NCBI RefSeq assembly: GCF_017833525.1
Contig: NZ_JAFICD010000007.1
Span: 186,001 to 250,000 of the forward strand
Source of the DNA: Duganella sp. 1411
GTDB lineage: Bacteria > Pseudomonadota > Gammaproteobacteria > Burkholderiales > Burkholderiaceae_D
Length of the DNA: 64,000 bases
Direction of reading: 5' to 3'
Shown here: in pieces, positions 51,955 through 60,500 of the stretch
Layout of the letters: the number at the start of each line of letters is the position of its first letter
Position numbering within the stretch: the stretch's first letter is position 1
Notes under the pieces: model-generated
Databases searched by the model: none
Seen by the model: only the letters and a program-made list of their open reading frames with translations
What the model was told of the DNA's origin: nothing
Program-made: the position numbers and the translations under genes

Positions 51955-53109
51955 ATGGCACGCGCTTCCGGCTCGTTTATCAAGGTCACCACGCTCAGCG
52001 AGACAGTGCGTGCCTTTGTGCCGCATGCCCTTCCGCCGGCCGAGCCGCCATTGGCACCTGAGTCGTACGAGGCACAAAACCGTGCGGCGGAAGTAGCGTT
52101 GGCACGGCTTTCCGCAGTATCCGGGCTCGTGCCTTCGGTTGAATGGCTGCTCTACAGCGCGGTACGCAGGGAAGCGTTGCTGACGTCTCAAATCGAGGGT
52201 ATCCAGGCGACCCTGATCGACCTGTTCGATCAGGAAGCCGGTGTCGAGTTGGAAAATCGCGACGATGTCGAGGAAGTCACCAATTACATGCGGGCATTCC
52301 GCATGGTGCGCGACAATCTGCGCGATATCCACGGACTGCCGTTAAGCGTGCGCTTAATTTACGAGGCGCACCGGATACTGCTCGACGGAGTCAGGGGCGC
52401 CAGCAAACAACCAGGCCAGCTGCGCCGCACGCAAAACTGGATCGGCGGTAGCCGGCCCGGCAACGCCGCGTTTCTCCCGCCGCCACCTGAGCAAATACCC
52501 CGGTTGCTGGGCGATCTGGAACGATTCATTCATACGGAACCTAGGCAACTACCGCCGTTGGTCATCATCGCCCTCATCCATGCGCAGTTCGAAACGATTC
52601 ATCCATTCCTTGACGGGAATGGGCGCATTGGTCGCTTGCTGATCACCGCGCTGCTCGAACATTGGGACCTTTTAAAGGAGCCGCTGCTGTACCTGAGCGG
52701 ATACCTGAAACGCAACCAGACGGAATACTACCGCTTGCTCTCCGCCACGCGCACCGATGGCAACTGGGAGGCTTGGGTAGACTTTTTCTTGGTCGGCGTG
52801 GCCGAAGCTGCGGCCGAGGCTGAACGAAGCGTCATCGATGTGGCGACCCTGGTCGCGGCCGACCGGCGCCGGTTGCTTGGATCACCCAAGGCTGGCTCCG
52901 CCGCTTTCCGCCTGTTTGAACTGCTGCCGACGATGCCTCGCTTCACGGTGGACAAAGCTCGGCAGCAACTGGAGACGAGCTTTCCAACAGCGAATGCCGC
53001 CGTCAAGCTGCTTGAGGAACTGGGGATCGTGATGGAAATGACGGGACAGCGAAAAAACAGGACGTTCAGCTACCAGAACTACATCGAGTTGCTGGCGCGC
53101 GCGGCATAA
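51955..53109 (+). CDS. Fic-family AMP-transferase, class II (N-terminal inhibitory helix)
   Basis: The 384-residue protein has the Fic core HPFLDGNGRIGRLLI (catalytic His, Arg) around residue 220 and the beta-flap region FLPPPPEQIPRLLGDLE. Upstream, TSQIEGIQATL matches the inhibitory motif (S/T)xxxE(G/N), so it is of the self-inhibited class II group. A winged-helix-like C-terminal part (PRFTVDKARQQLETSFPTANAAVKLLEELG) is usual. It AMPylates or similarly modifies a target protein. GC is lower than in its neighbours, and it lies directly before the island attachment site. Confidence 0.9.
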   Translation: MARASGSFIKVTTLSETVRAFVPHALPPAEPPLAPESYEAQNRAAEVALARLSAVSGLVPSVEWLLYSAVRREALLTSQIEGIQATLIDLFDQEAGVELENRDDVEEVTNYMRAFRMVRDNLRDIHGLPLSVRLIYEAHRILLDGVRGASKQPGQLRRTQNWIGGSRPGNAAFLPPPPEQIPRLLGDLERFIHTEPRQLPPLVIIALIHAQFETIHPFLDGNGRIGRLLITALLEHWDLLKEPLLYLSGYLKRNQTEYYRLLSATRTDGNWEAWVDFFLVGVAEAAAEAERSVIDVATLVAADRRRLLGSPKAGSAAFRLFELLPTMPRFTVDKARQQLETSFPTANAAVKLLEELGIVMEMTGQRKNRTFSYQNYIELLARAA

Positions 53110-53133
53110 ACGCGCCGCTACAGTCGATTGTTT

Positions 53134-53180
53134 ATGGAGCGGGTGAAGGGAATCGAACCCTCGTCGTAAGCTTGGGAAGC
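53134..53180. repeat. Left attachment site (attL), 47-bp direct repeat of tRNA-Gly 3' end
   Basis: Bases 53134-53180 are identical to 60501-60547, the 3' part of the intact tRNA-Gly(CCC) gene. It marks the far end of an island integrated at that tRNA. Confidence 0.93.
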
Positions 53181-53368
53181 CGTATAAGGAATTCAGCAAA
53201 GATGTGGCTCTCCGGCCAATCTCCTCTCCCCAATTACTGCAATTCGATGAGAACGCCCGCCCGGAGGATGCTGCCAAAAATTCTGTTTGGGGAGGTGAAT
53301 TTGCCGAAGTTTTATCGCTCGCAGCATTGGAATACCTGCACTATCGGAAGCTTGCCCTTAACCCATAA
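53177..53368 (+). pseudogene. 3' fragment of a gene cut at the island's left end
   Basis: The frame beginning in the attachment site reads 63 protein-like residues (KPYKEFSKDVALRPISSPQL, FDENARPEDAAKNSV, LAALEYLHYRKLALNP) and then stops. There is no start codon, and the frame is closed just upstream in the repeat. It looks like the C-terminus of a gene whose front was lost when the island formed or shrank. No family recognised. Confidence 0.4.
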
Positions 53369-53378
53369 CAGAATTGTT

Positions 53379-54266
53379 CTATTCCAGCAAATATTCGTAT
53401 TGCTGTGGAAGTAACGCGAACTCACCGTATCCCAAATTTTCCAGACACAGTCCGCTTCCGTTGATTGTGACCGGTCCAAACATTAGTAAGAATCGGCCTA
53501 CACTATCCTTCGAAATACCTTTTTCGGCCTGCATTGAGCCGCGTAACTTGAGGCAGAAATCTCCCACGCCTGGCGCCGAATGTTGAAGCGCTGTCTTCCA
53601 TTTCGCAGACGTCCATAATTGGTGGTGACCCGTAATTTTTCCAAAGTAGAGCCTCGGTACAGCATTCGGTTCACTCACGTCTTCAACGCTGAAAAGGAGC
53701 TTTCGAAGTGGGACAGCATATTGAGCGCCAGGCATTACAAAGTACTTATCGAAATTCTCATCAAAATTTCGGCACATGCCTGCAATCGTGGAAATCCGGC
53801 TCGGCAGCAGAAATGACTCTCCCCGATGTCGTGCTATTGGGACTGAAGCAAGCGGCCCTTCCATATCCTCGACTGGACCTTGGTCATATTCACCCGCCTC
53901 ACCTCTCGGCCCCTCCGGCCTGTCTTGCATGAACTCGCTAAGAATCACGAGGCGCCCGTCTTCAATCGCCTTACGTGCCTCCTCCTCATTCTCATATCTA
54001 CGCCCCTCAGTGGGTTTTGTTCGGATACTGCACGGCGGCCGAACGGAACGCGTATGGGCGAAATAGGCCGACTTACCTGCTGAGCTACGATCACGGCCTT
54101 TGGGAGATCGAAAAAGCGGAGCGAAGCATTCGGGGCAAAACAAATGTCGCTCCATGCCAGGAAGATATTCAGAGGGGGTAACTCTCTGGCCACCGACAGG
54201 GTACTCGCCCGGAGTGTGGGACCAGTCGGGAAGATAAAGCGCATACTTGTCGGTAGAATTAGCCAC
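53379..54266 (-). CDS. Unknown island protein with CoiA-like zinc-finger start
   Basis: The 295-residue protein has a CoiA-like motif near residue 44 (LFCPECFAPLFR, then AYFAHTRS and PPCSI), found in competence and some phage or island proteins. The rest has no family I recognise: a charged middle (EEEARKAIEDGRLVILSEFM) and a C-terminal half with VPRLYFGKITGHHQ. The GTG start at 54266 follows AAGGAG. The gene is intact and AT-rich. A nuclease-like or DNA-processing role is only a guess from the zinc motif. Confidence 0.6.
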   Translation of the reverse strand: MANSTDKYALYLPDWSHTPGEYPVGGQRVTPSEYLPGMERHLFCPECFAPLFRSPKGRDRSSAGKSAYFAHTRSVRPPCSIRTKPTEGRRYENEEEARKAIEDGRLVILSEFMQDRPEGPRGEAGEYDQGPVEDMEGPLASVPIARHRGESFLLPSRISTIAGMCRNFDENFDKYFVMPGAQYAVPLRKLLFSVEDVSEPNAVPRLYFGKITGHHQLWTSAKWKTALQHSAPGVGDFCLKLRGSMQAEKGISKDSVGRFLLMFGPVTINGSGLCLENLGYGEFALLPQQYEYLLE

Positions 54267-54481
54267 AGTCTCTCCTTTACAAGAAATATTGCACAGGAAG
54301 ACAAAGTTGTAAACCTATTGATAGACTGCCAGCTTAGAAGTATGATACTCCAAATCAGTTTTAACGTTTAGATTCAATGATTTACGTAGCGTTCTATGGG
54401 TTATTTAAAATAGAGTTGTCACGCTCTAAGTCATTGATTCTATGAGGCTACGGATCTTCCAATAACCCTACCTTTTGCCAT

Positions 54482-55275
54482 TCAAAACAGTCCAGCTGGC
54501 TCCGCATCGCGATCCCAACTGTAGATAATGAGCTCGCTGCGCTCCGCGCCCTTCCCGCCCCCGACGGTGTAACTAATGCCCGTGAAATCCATCTTGAACG
54601 CTTAAATACGCGCCGTATATCGGGATGATCGTTAAGGCTGAGGATAGCCTTGCCCTTCAGGCGGGACATCACCTCAGCCATCTTTTCGTACTGTGCGAAC
54701 TCGAACTCGACTCCGTAGCCTGCTGTCTGCCAGTACGGGGGATCAAGATAGAACAGGGTGTGAGGTCGATCATAACGCTCCATACCTCCATACAGTCATA
54801 CCAGTCGAGGTTTTCAATAAACGCGCTCGCAAGACGCAAGTGCGCAGCGGATAGGTTCTCTTCGATGCGCAACAGATTTACCGGGGGCGCGGTCGTTGGC
54901 CGTGCCCCAGCTTTGACCTTCTACCTTTCCGCCAAACGCCTGCTGCTGCAAATAAAAGAATCGTGCGGCGCGCTGGATGTCCGTAAGCGTGTGCGGCGGC
55001 GTGACCTGGAGCCACTTGAAAACGTCCCTGCTCGACAAAGCGTACTTGAACTTCCGCACGAATTCCTCTAAGTGATTCTTCACAACTCGATACAGGTTCA
55101 CCAAGTCCCCGTTTACGTCGTTGATTACTTCCACCTCGGCCGGCGGTCGCATGAAGTACAGAGCGGCACCGCCTGCGAAGACTTCAACGTAATAGCTGTG
55201 CTTTGGAAATTGGGGCACGATGCGATCTGCCAGACGACGCTTGCCGCCAATCCAAGGGATGATAGGCATCGCCAT
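54482..55275 (-). pseudogene. D12-class DNA N6-adenine methyltransferase, broken
   Basis: Joined across frames, the product matches Dam-like D12 methyltransferases: PWIGGKRRLADRIV, YVEVFAGGAALYFM, LFYLDPPYWQTAGYG and the tail ending GGGKGAERSELIIYSWDRD. Three lesions are visible: a frame change in a CCCCC run near 54890, an 8-bp tandem duplication (ATGGAGGT) near 54785, and a 1-bp loss near 54605. No restriction enzyme gene accompanies it. It is clearly a decayed gene; a sequencing problem would need three separate errors. Confidence 0.82.
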
Positions 55276-55551
55276 GATTGAACCTTGGTACTGTATAAAA
55301 CCACAGTACAATAAGGTAAGCGTCAATACGGGATGTCGTCGGTGAATAATTGCCGACTCGCACCGCGTGTGCGGGTTGCGGCGCCGGCTTCCTCGGGCAA
55401 TACGTCCGAGGAAGCGGTGTAATACGAATAGCCTTGCTGTTTACCCACTACAAGCCACCGCTCCCTAAATGTACCTACAAGTATACCTACAACGAAATCT
55501 TACTGGAATCTGTGAATTTTTTTGCCAGCCGTGAAATTGAACTGATCTCCC
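55276..55551. other. AT-rich gap with hairpin, no gene
   Basis: Between the methyltransferase start and the 254-residue ORF. It contains a 10-bp hairpin (GCTTCCTCGG / CCGAGGAAGC, about 55388-55416) without a T-run, and two similar TACCTACAA repeats near 55470-55490. No convincing coding frame seen. Confidence 0.45.
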
Positions 55552-56316
55552 CTATGCAGAAGCCCCTTGCGCGACAGCCGCTATAGCGGCACTTGCCACT
55601 CCCCACCCCAGTTGCGCAGCGCCATAAAGGTCGTTCACCGTGCCGGCGGACGCGCCGATTACCACTGCTTTGATCCAAATTTTTTGTAGTAGCGTAATCT
55701 CTGCTGCTGGGCCATTGGCAATAATTTCGTCCTGCACCGGAAGCATTTCCAAGCTCATGATTCGCAATGCTTCCTTTATTGATCGCGGGCCACCAATCGA
55801 ATAGTTTGCGAGGGCGCGACGCAAGGCGTCGATGTGATTCTGCAATAAAGAAATCAGCTGAGGAGAAAGACGAGAGGCCCCTATCAACTCCTGCAGATCA
55901 CTAATGAGTGAATGCAACTCTTGAATTTCATCGAAAGTTGCCTCAACTTCCTCTGAACGAAGAATGCCAACAAGCATCTGGAGTGTACGGTAATGTTCCA
56001 TGCTTAACATGGCTCGAAGATGGGCAAACGTAAGGTTCAACCTTTGTGGAGAGAACACCTCACGCATTTGATCTAATGCCTGCATATACAGATCTCTAGG
56101 AATAATAGCCTCCTGATCCAACTGCGATTCAAGTATCTGAATTTCTTCAAAGACTAATGCAAGCTTAGCTGCAACCTTATAAGGCATACTCACATCTTCG
56201 GCGAAAACCTCGAATGCTTCACGCCACACTGTAAGAACGGGGTCATTATCATTTTTTCGTAGAGCCAAATCGACTATTTTTAAAATTCTGGAAGCTGCGT
56301 TATACTGGGTAGGCAT
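55552..56316 (-). CDS. Unknown island protein with hydrophobic C-terminus
   Basis: The 254-residue protein is mostly helical, with leucine-rich stretches (ISLLQNHIDALRRALANYS) and a Gly/Ala-rich hydrophobic tail of about 40 residues (VVIGASAGTVNDLYGAAQLG, then GVASAAIAAVA). The ATG at 56316 has GGAG about 8 bp upstream. The tail might insert in a membrane. No family recognised. It sits beside a broken methyltransferase and an HNH-like gene. Confidence 0.55.
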   Translation of the reverse strand: MPTQYNAASRILKIVDLALRKNDNDPVLTVWREAFEVFAEDVSMPYKVAAKLALVFEEIQILESQLDQEAIIPRDLYMQALDQMREVFSPQRLNLTFAHLRAMLSMEHYRTLQMLVGILRSEEVEATFDEIQELHSLISDLQELIGASRLSPQLISLLQNHIDALRRALANYSIGGPRSIKEALRIMSLEMLPVQDEIIANGPAAEITLLQKIWIKAVVIGASAGTVNDLYGAAQLGWGVASAAIAAVAQGASA

Positions 56317-56457
56317 CTATGTTCTCCAAAGTCACTTCGTTTCGATAATGAAACATATCATAAAATTCCTGTGGCTCATAGTACCGATGATGCATCGGCG
56401 TGTTTCCCCCTATGACGGCCTCACTCAAATAACCAAAGTTACGCCAAAAACTACGCC

Positions 56458-56793
56458 ATGAAAAATATCTTGATTGCGTTCACGATTTCCCTCACAGCAT
56501 TGCCATCCTTCGCCGGATGCGTCGCTTTGGACTATCAAGAAATGAAAGACATGAAGACCGACGACCTAATCGCGGAATGGTGCACCGTTCGGAAAACGGT
56601 GAGCGCGAACTATGATGCCGGAGTCGCGGCAATGGGGTCACGGCAGCGCCAGTCCGAGAAAGCTGCATCTCAAGATGAATTCGACCAATGCATCGGCCAG
56701 GCAAAGCGTATCGCGCGGGTGCTGGAATCCAAAGGCATTCCGACAAAGGGGCTGATCGAGAAGTGCAACGCGGCCGAAGAAAAACCGCGATAA
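56458..56793 (+). CDS. Small secreted Cys-containing protein
   Basis: The 111-residue protein has a leader (MKNILIAFTISLTALPSFA) followed by GCVALDYQEMKDM. The Cys after GC may be a lipoprotein site, but the -3 position (Phe) is unusual. Three Cys are visible, plus SANYDAGVAAMG and a coiled C-terminal region. Function unknown. AT-rich like the rest of the island. The HNH-like gene starts 53 bp after its stop. Confidence 0.55.
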   Translation: MKNILIAFTISLTALPSFAGCVALDYQEMKDMKTDDLIAEWCTVRKTVSANYDAGVAAMGSRQRQSEKAASQDEFDQCIGQAKRIARVLESKGIPTKGLIEKCNAAEEKPR

Positions 56794-56846
56794 CGAATCG
56801 AACGCCAGTTATCCACATTCCCGCCACTGTTACTGAAGGAAGTCGC

Positions 56847-57662
56847 ATGAACTTGAAGAGCTCCGACAGAAATTTGGAACATTGCATTTTTTGTGGAGAG
56901 AAAGGGCCGCTTACAGGGGAACACGTCTTCTCCGACTGGATCGGCGGAATCTGCGGCGCGCCAAACCTCACCTGGACCGATCTTACCCTCACGTACAACG
57001 GCGAGACGCGCCACACCGCAATCAACGAACCGCATGAGGACGCGAAATTAGATGTCTTGTGTTATGACTGTAACAGCATCTGGGGAAGCAAGAAGCAGAG
57101 TACTGCGAAAAGACACTTAGCCCCACTTATGTTGGGGGAATGGCCACGAATAAACGAAGATGCCAAGAAAATAGTTGCATGGTGGGCGACTAGCTTCGCA
57201 ATGGTTCGGGAATTTACTCATCCCGAGACAGTGATAACGCCACAGCTCGCAAGGGAGCAATTCAGAGCTACGTCTATGCCGCCGCCAGGCTGGCGAATTT
57301 GGATGCGACCTTACGAGGGTTACAGACATTTGGAAAGCAGACATCACATTTTCCCATCCATATATGGGGCAGCAGTTCCAAATGTCTTCATACAATTATT
57401 CGTCTCTGGGAAAATTGCCTTCTTCGTCTTCGGCCCTTCTGATCCCTGGTTATCGAACTACCACAGCACTGCGAGTTACTGTGTATCGAACGCCCTGATA
57501 CATCATCGATTTGTGGAAATCTGGCCGACGCATAAATTCTTCCTTAAAGAGGCTCCCACGCCTATTGAAGATGCTGAATACTCAAATATTATCGACATCA
57601 TGAGAGAAGCCGTACATAGCCCAATGGACTGGATGCGGCGAATCCCGCCTCCGGCCAAATAG
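56847..57662 (+). CDS. HNH-like zinc-ribbon protein, candidate nuclease
   Basis: The 271-residue protein has a treble-clef HNH-like N-terminus: CIFCGEKGPLTGEHVFSDWI (CxxC, then EHV) and VLCYDCNSIWGSK (CxxCN) within the first ~80 residues. The other 190 residues are unassigned (WWATSFAMVREFTHPE, SGKIAFFVFGPSDPW). HNH folds of this kind often belong to defence or phage nucleases. The ATG at 56847 is supported by AAGGA upstream; an upstream in-frame start in the previous gene is rejected. Confidence 0.6.
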   Translation: MNLKSSDRNLEHCIFCGEKGPLTGEHVFSDWIGGICGAPNLTWTDLTLTYNGETRHTAINEPHEDAKLDVLCYDCNSIWGSKKQSTAKRHLAPLMLGEWPRINEDAKKIVAWWATSFAMVREFTHPETVITPQLAREQFRATSMPPPGWRIWMRPYEGYRHLESRHHIFPSIYGAAVPNVFIQLFVSGKIAFFVFGPSDPWLSNYHSTASYCVSNALIHHRFVEIWPTHKFFLKEAPTPIEDAEYSNIIDIMREAVHSPMDWMRRIPPPAK

Positions 57663-57677
57663 CATAATAGCAAGGAA

Positions 57678-57730
57678 CTCAAAATCCCGCGCCGCAAGGC
57701 GTGCCGGTTCGATTCCGGCTCCCGGCACCA
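57678..57730 (+). repeat. tRNA-Leu(CAA) 3' fragment, possible second attachment site
   Basis: The 53 bases match the 3' half of a tRNA-Leu: anticodon-loop CTCAAAATC, variable arm, T-arm GCCGG-TTCGATT-CCGGC, acceptor TCCCGGC and ACCA. The 5' half is absent. A complete tRNA-Leu(CAA) is not in the window. Such fragments are left at the far end of elements that insert in tRNA genes, so an earlier or nested element is likely. Confidence 0.85.
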
Positions 57731-57743
57731 CTAGGATTCATGC

Positions 57744-57779
57744 GGGCTCCAACCAGTTTAGGCTGCTTGGAGCCCTTTT
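57744..57779 (+). terminator. Terminator downstream of the tRNA-Leu fragment
   Basis: GGGCTCCAA and TTGGAGCCC form a 9-bp stem around a 14-base loop, followed by TTTTCATTT. It probably came along with the tRNA-Leu region from its original place. Confidence 0.75.
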
Positions 57780-57998
57780 CATTTAGTTCCGCAAAAATGA
57801 ACGAGTTCCGCAAAATGCGGGCGGCGCGCCCGGCTAACGATCCGAGCCACCGCCGCGAGGACCCCGCTCTTGACGCTCACGCAGATCATCTAGCGGCGCC
57901 TGCTCAGCCACCGCGGACTCGCCCTCAAGCTCACGCCACAATGCGTTCGGTACCAGCAGACTCCCACCAGTACCGCCATAGGCCGACTATTCGTATTG

Positions 57999-58238
57999 GT
58001 GCGCACGTAGCACGATCGAGCGCAACCGCTTGATCTCCCACAGCAGGCGAATGATGTCAGCAGGATCGCGACGCACCTGCTCCCGTTCAAGGCAACCGAG
58101 CATGACCCTCGCTATTACCTCAATTCGGTACACATCGCACCGCACGAGCACGGCGGCGCGATCCTGATCGCATGCAACGGCCACACGATGATGTGCGTGC
58201 GCGCCTCACATACTCCCGCTGACGGCGGGCCGGAATGA
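57999..58238 (+). pseudogene. Possible remnant of an integrase-linked small gene
   Basis: The frame reads a protein-like stretch (DLPQQANDVSRIATHLLPFK, DPRYYLNSVHIAPHEHGGAI, LIACNGHTMMCV), with a TAG at codon 4 if started at GTG 57999. It resembles small sliding-clamp-like proteins found beside island integrases, an inference from pattern only. Its TGA overlaps the ATG of the DUF4224-like gene. Because of the early stop it is listed as a remnant. Confidence 0.35.
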
Positions 58239-58455
58239 GCACCTTTCTAACGCTCGACGAGGTGGCCACCCGGACCGGCGCCGCGTAAAATCGAAGCAGG
58301 TTGAGCAACTGCGTACAATGGGGATCGCCTTCTGAGTGAACTCGATCGGCCGGCCGGTCGTGACCGTCGCCGCCGTCGAAGGCCGCAAGGAAGTCCCGCC
58401 GCAGAAAACGTGGGTACAGCCGAGAGTGAATCATGGGTCGAAAACCAACCGTTAA
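58235..58455 (+). pseudogene. DUF4224-like integrase-linked protein, broken
   Basis: The first 17 codons (MSTFLTLDEVATRTGAA) match the DUF4224 N-terminus. Then a frame change, and KSKQVEQLRTMGIAF-stop-VNSIGRPVVTVAAVEG continues in another frame with a TGA where a Trp codon is expected. DUF4224 proteins normally sit directly before a tyrosine integrase, as here, and the tail overlaps the integrase start. Two lesions make it non-functional. Confidence 0.7.
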
Positions 58456-59538
58456 TTTGAATCTCCCACCGCACATGCGCAAGCGCGTATTCGGCGGGAA
58501 GACCTACTATTACCTCCGCAGCACGATGGACGGCAAGCGGAGGGAGATTCCGCTCGGTAGCGACTTCATTTTGGCATTGCGCCGGTATGCAGACCTCAAC
58601 GTCATCGACGCGCCGCATCGTTGCGCCACCTTCGCCGACGTCCAGAGAAAATACATGACCGACGCCGTTCCCAAACTGGCCAGCAGCACGGCGCGCATGT
58701 ATGCGTCGGACATCAAGCACTTGATGGCTTCGTTCCAGGACGCTCCGCTGGACCAGATAAAGCCGAAGAACATCAGAATGTTCCTTGACGACAACGCCGA
58801 CAAGCCCACAACCGCCAACAGGTGCAAGCGCCTGTTCTCCACTATGTGGAACCAAGCACGTGGCTGGGGATATACCGATCTGCCGAACCCCTGCGAGGGG
58901 ATCAAGGGCCACGCCCTTGCTAAACGCACAGTCTACATTACTGACGCAATGTACGCCGCCGTGTACGCGCAGGCCAGTGCGCCGCTGCGCGATGCCATGG
59001 ATCTCGCCTACCTGACCGGCCAGCGGCCCGCCGACACGTTGCGCATGACCGAACACGACATCATTGACGGGCACCTCATCGTAACCCAAGCGAAGACACA
59101 ACAGCCCTTGCGGATTATCCTCGCCGGCAAGTTGGCCGAGCTGGTCGAACGGACCCGCGCGCGCAAGGCTACGCATAAGATCGTCACCGGCGCGCTGCTA
59201 ACAAACACCAACGGCAAGCGGCTGACGGCGCCGGTGCTGCGGAACCACTTCGACGCGGCCCGTAAGGCGGCAGCCAAGGCGGCGCCGACAATGAGAGAGG
59301 CGATCGAGGGCTTCCACTTCTATGACCTCCGTGCCAGGCCGCCGACGACACGAGCGACCTTCGCGGCGACCAAGCGGCCAGCGATCTACTCGGCCACGAC
59401 AGCGTCAAGACGACTCAGCGTCACTATCTCGAAGGAGAAAGATTGTCGGTTCAACAAAATAACTATAAATCCGCTGTACATACGGACAGCCCACCGAGCA
59501 GATGCAACGAAGCACCTAAAAATACTCGCACTCTGTGA
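58433..59538 (+). pseudogene. Tyrosine integrase, frameshifted before the active-site Tyr
   Basis: The first 300 codons match a phage-type integrase: core-binding region (FADVQRKYMTDAVPK, SSTARMYASDIKHLM) and catalytic TGQRPADTLRM with the first Arg. At about 59335 (GATCTCCGTGCC-AGG) one base is missing: in frame the product goes on as RARPPTTRA and unrelated residues, while the next frame gives ADDTSDLRGDQAASDLLGHD and VKTTQRHYL with the His and Tyr of the site, ending at TGA 59538. So the island's own integrase lacks its catalytic end. Confidence 0.8.
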
Positions 59539-59702
59539 CGTACATCACAACAAAACTATTGTATATACACGCACAATAGGCTATCGTTCTTCTCCGCCCG
59601 CCGTTATCGGACTTCGTGTGTGACGCAGCACACATTTTGTTACGAATAGGGTTGCAAAATGGGATTTTGGACCCGATTATGTATATACGCGAGGTGGCAT
59701 AG

Positions 59703-59984
59703 TTGATACGGTTAAGTGAGAAAATTAAGCAAAAACTAGCGGACCGGAACATCTCCCCGCTTGAAGTCGAGCAATGTTTCTCGAACCTTGAGGGAAGCTA
59801 TCTGGACGACACCCGCGCAGAGCACAAGACAAATCCGACTACCAAGTGGTTCGTAGCCGAAACCGACAAAGGTCGGTTATTAAAAATTATGTTTGTACCT
59901 GGCAAAGATGGCGTGGATATCAAGTCCGCATACGATGCCAATGAGGTAGTTTGCCGCATGTACATTAAAAATGCGCACTGTTAA
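59703..59984 (+). CDS. BrnT-like toxin
   Basis: The 93-residue protein has a BrnT/RelE-like layout: KLADRNISPLEVEQCFSNLE, TTKWFVAETDKGRLLKIMF and DIKSAYDANEVVCRMY. BrnT is a ribosome-dependent or free ribonuclease toxin. The start is probably the TTG at 59703. The antitoxin-like gene follows 9 bp after, in the toxin-first order usual for brnTA. Located at the island end, where it could hold the island in place. The family match rests on pattern. Confidence 0.62.
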   Translation: MIRLSEKIKQKLADRNISPLEVEQCFSNLEGSYLDDTRAEHKTNPTTKWFVAETDKGRLLKIMFVPGKDGVDIKSAYDANEVVCRMYIKNAHC

Positions 59985-59993
59985 GGAGTGAAA

Positions 59994-60362
59994 ATGAATA
60001 CCCCCGATATCAAAATTGAAGACACGATCGAAGCGTGGGAAGATGGCCGCTTGGGAAACGATGAGCAGTTCATCCAGCGAGTTTCCAGCGAAGTGCAGAA
60101 TAGTATTGACGATTCGCTGGGGCTGCAGGCGATTTCAATCCGCCTGCCGAAAGAGCTGATTGAGCAATTCAAATTGATCGCAAAAATTCATGGTATGGGC
60201 TACCAGCCACTCATGCGTGAAGCGCTCAAGCGGTTTGCCACGTCAGAACAAAAGGTCATCTTGGCCCAAATCGCGAATAGCGAGAAGAAAGAAACCTCTG
60301 AAGATGGAAAGCAGAAAGTCGAGATCGAACTGGACTTCCACGTTGAGCGTAGAGCAGCCTAA
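59994..60362 (+). CDS. BrnA/CopG-like antitoxin
   Basis: The 122-residue protein carries a ribbon-helix-helix-like stretch (ISIRLPKELIEQFKLIAKIH, then MREALKRFA) that antitoxins use to bind DNA and toxin. The ATG at 59994 is preferred over GTG 59988: AAGGAG lies 5 bp before it. It follows the toxin-like gene in the same operon and is longer than BrnA proper (about 80-100) by a charged tail. A terminator follows. Confidence 0.65.
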   Translation: MNTPDIKIEDTIEAWEDGRLGNDEQFIQRVSSEVQNSIDDSLGLQAISIRLPKELIEQFKLIAKIHGMGYQPLMREALKRFATSEQKVILAQIANSEKKETSEDGKQKVEIELDFHVERRAA

Positions 60363-60383
60363 CAATCTCTTTGCTATCAAGTT

Positions 60384-60408
60384 GCCGGCCAGATAGGCCG
60401 GCTTTTTT
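60384..60408 (+). terminator. Terminator of the BrnT/BrnA-like operon
   Basis: GCCGGCC-AGATA-GGCCGGC, a 7-bp perfect stem, is followed by TTTTTT. About 20 bp after the antitoxin stop. Confidence 0.9.
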
Positions 60409-60500
60409 ATGCCCAAACCATTTTCGATTTCTTATTTTTTTGGGGAGGAAGTCCGCTTTGGGGGAGGAAAACAATGGCTCGATTTAGAGGCATTTCTCCC

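Noticed and set aside
57987..58184. 65-codon minus frame in the island
   Set aside because: It overlaps a plus-strand frame that is linked by an ATGA overlap to the DUF4224-like gene; it has no ribosome site.
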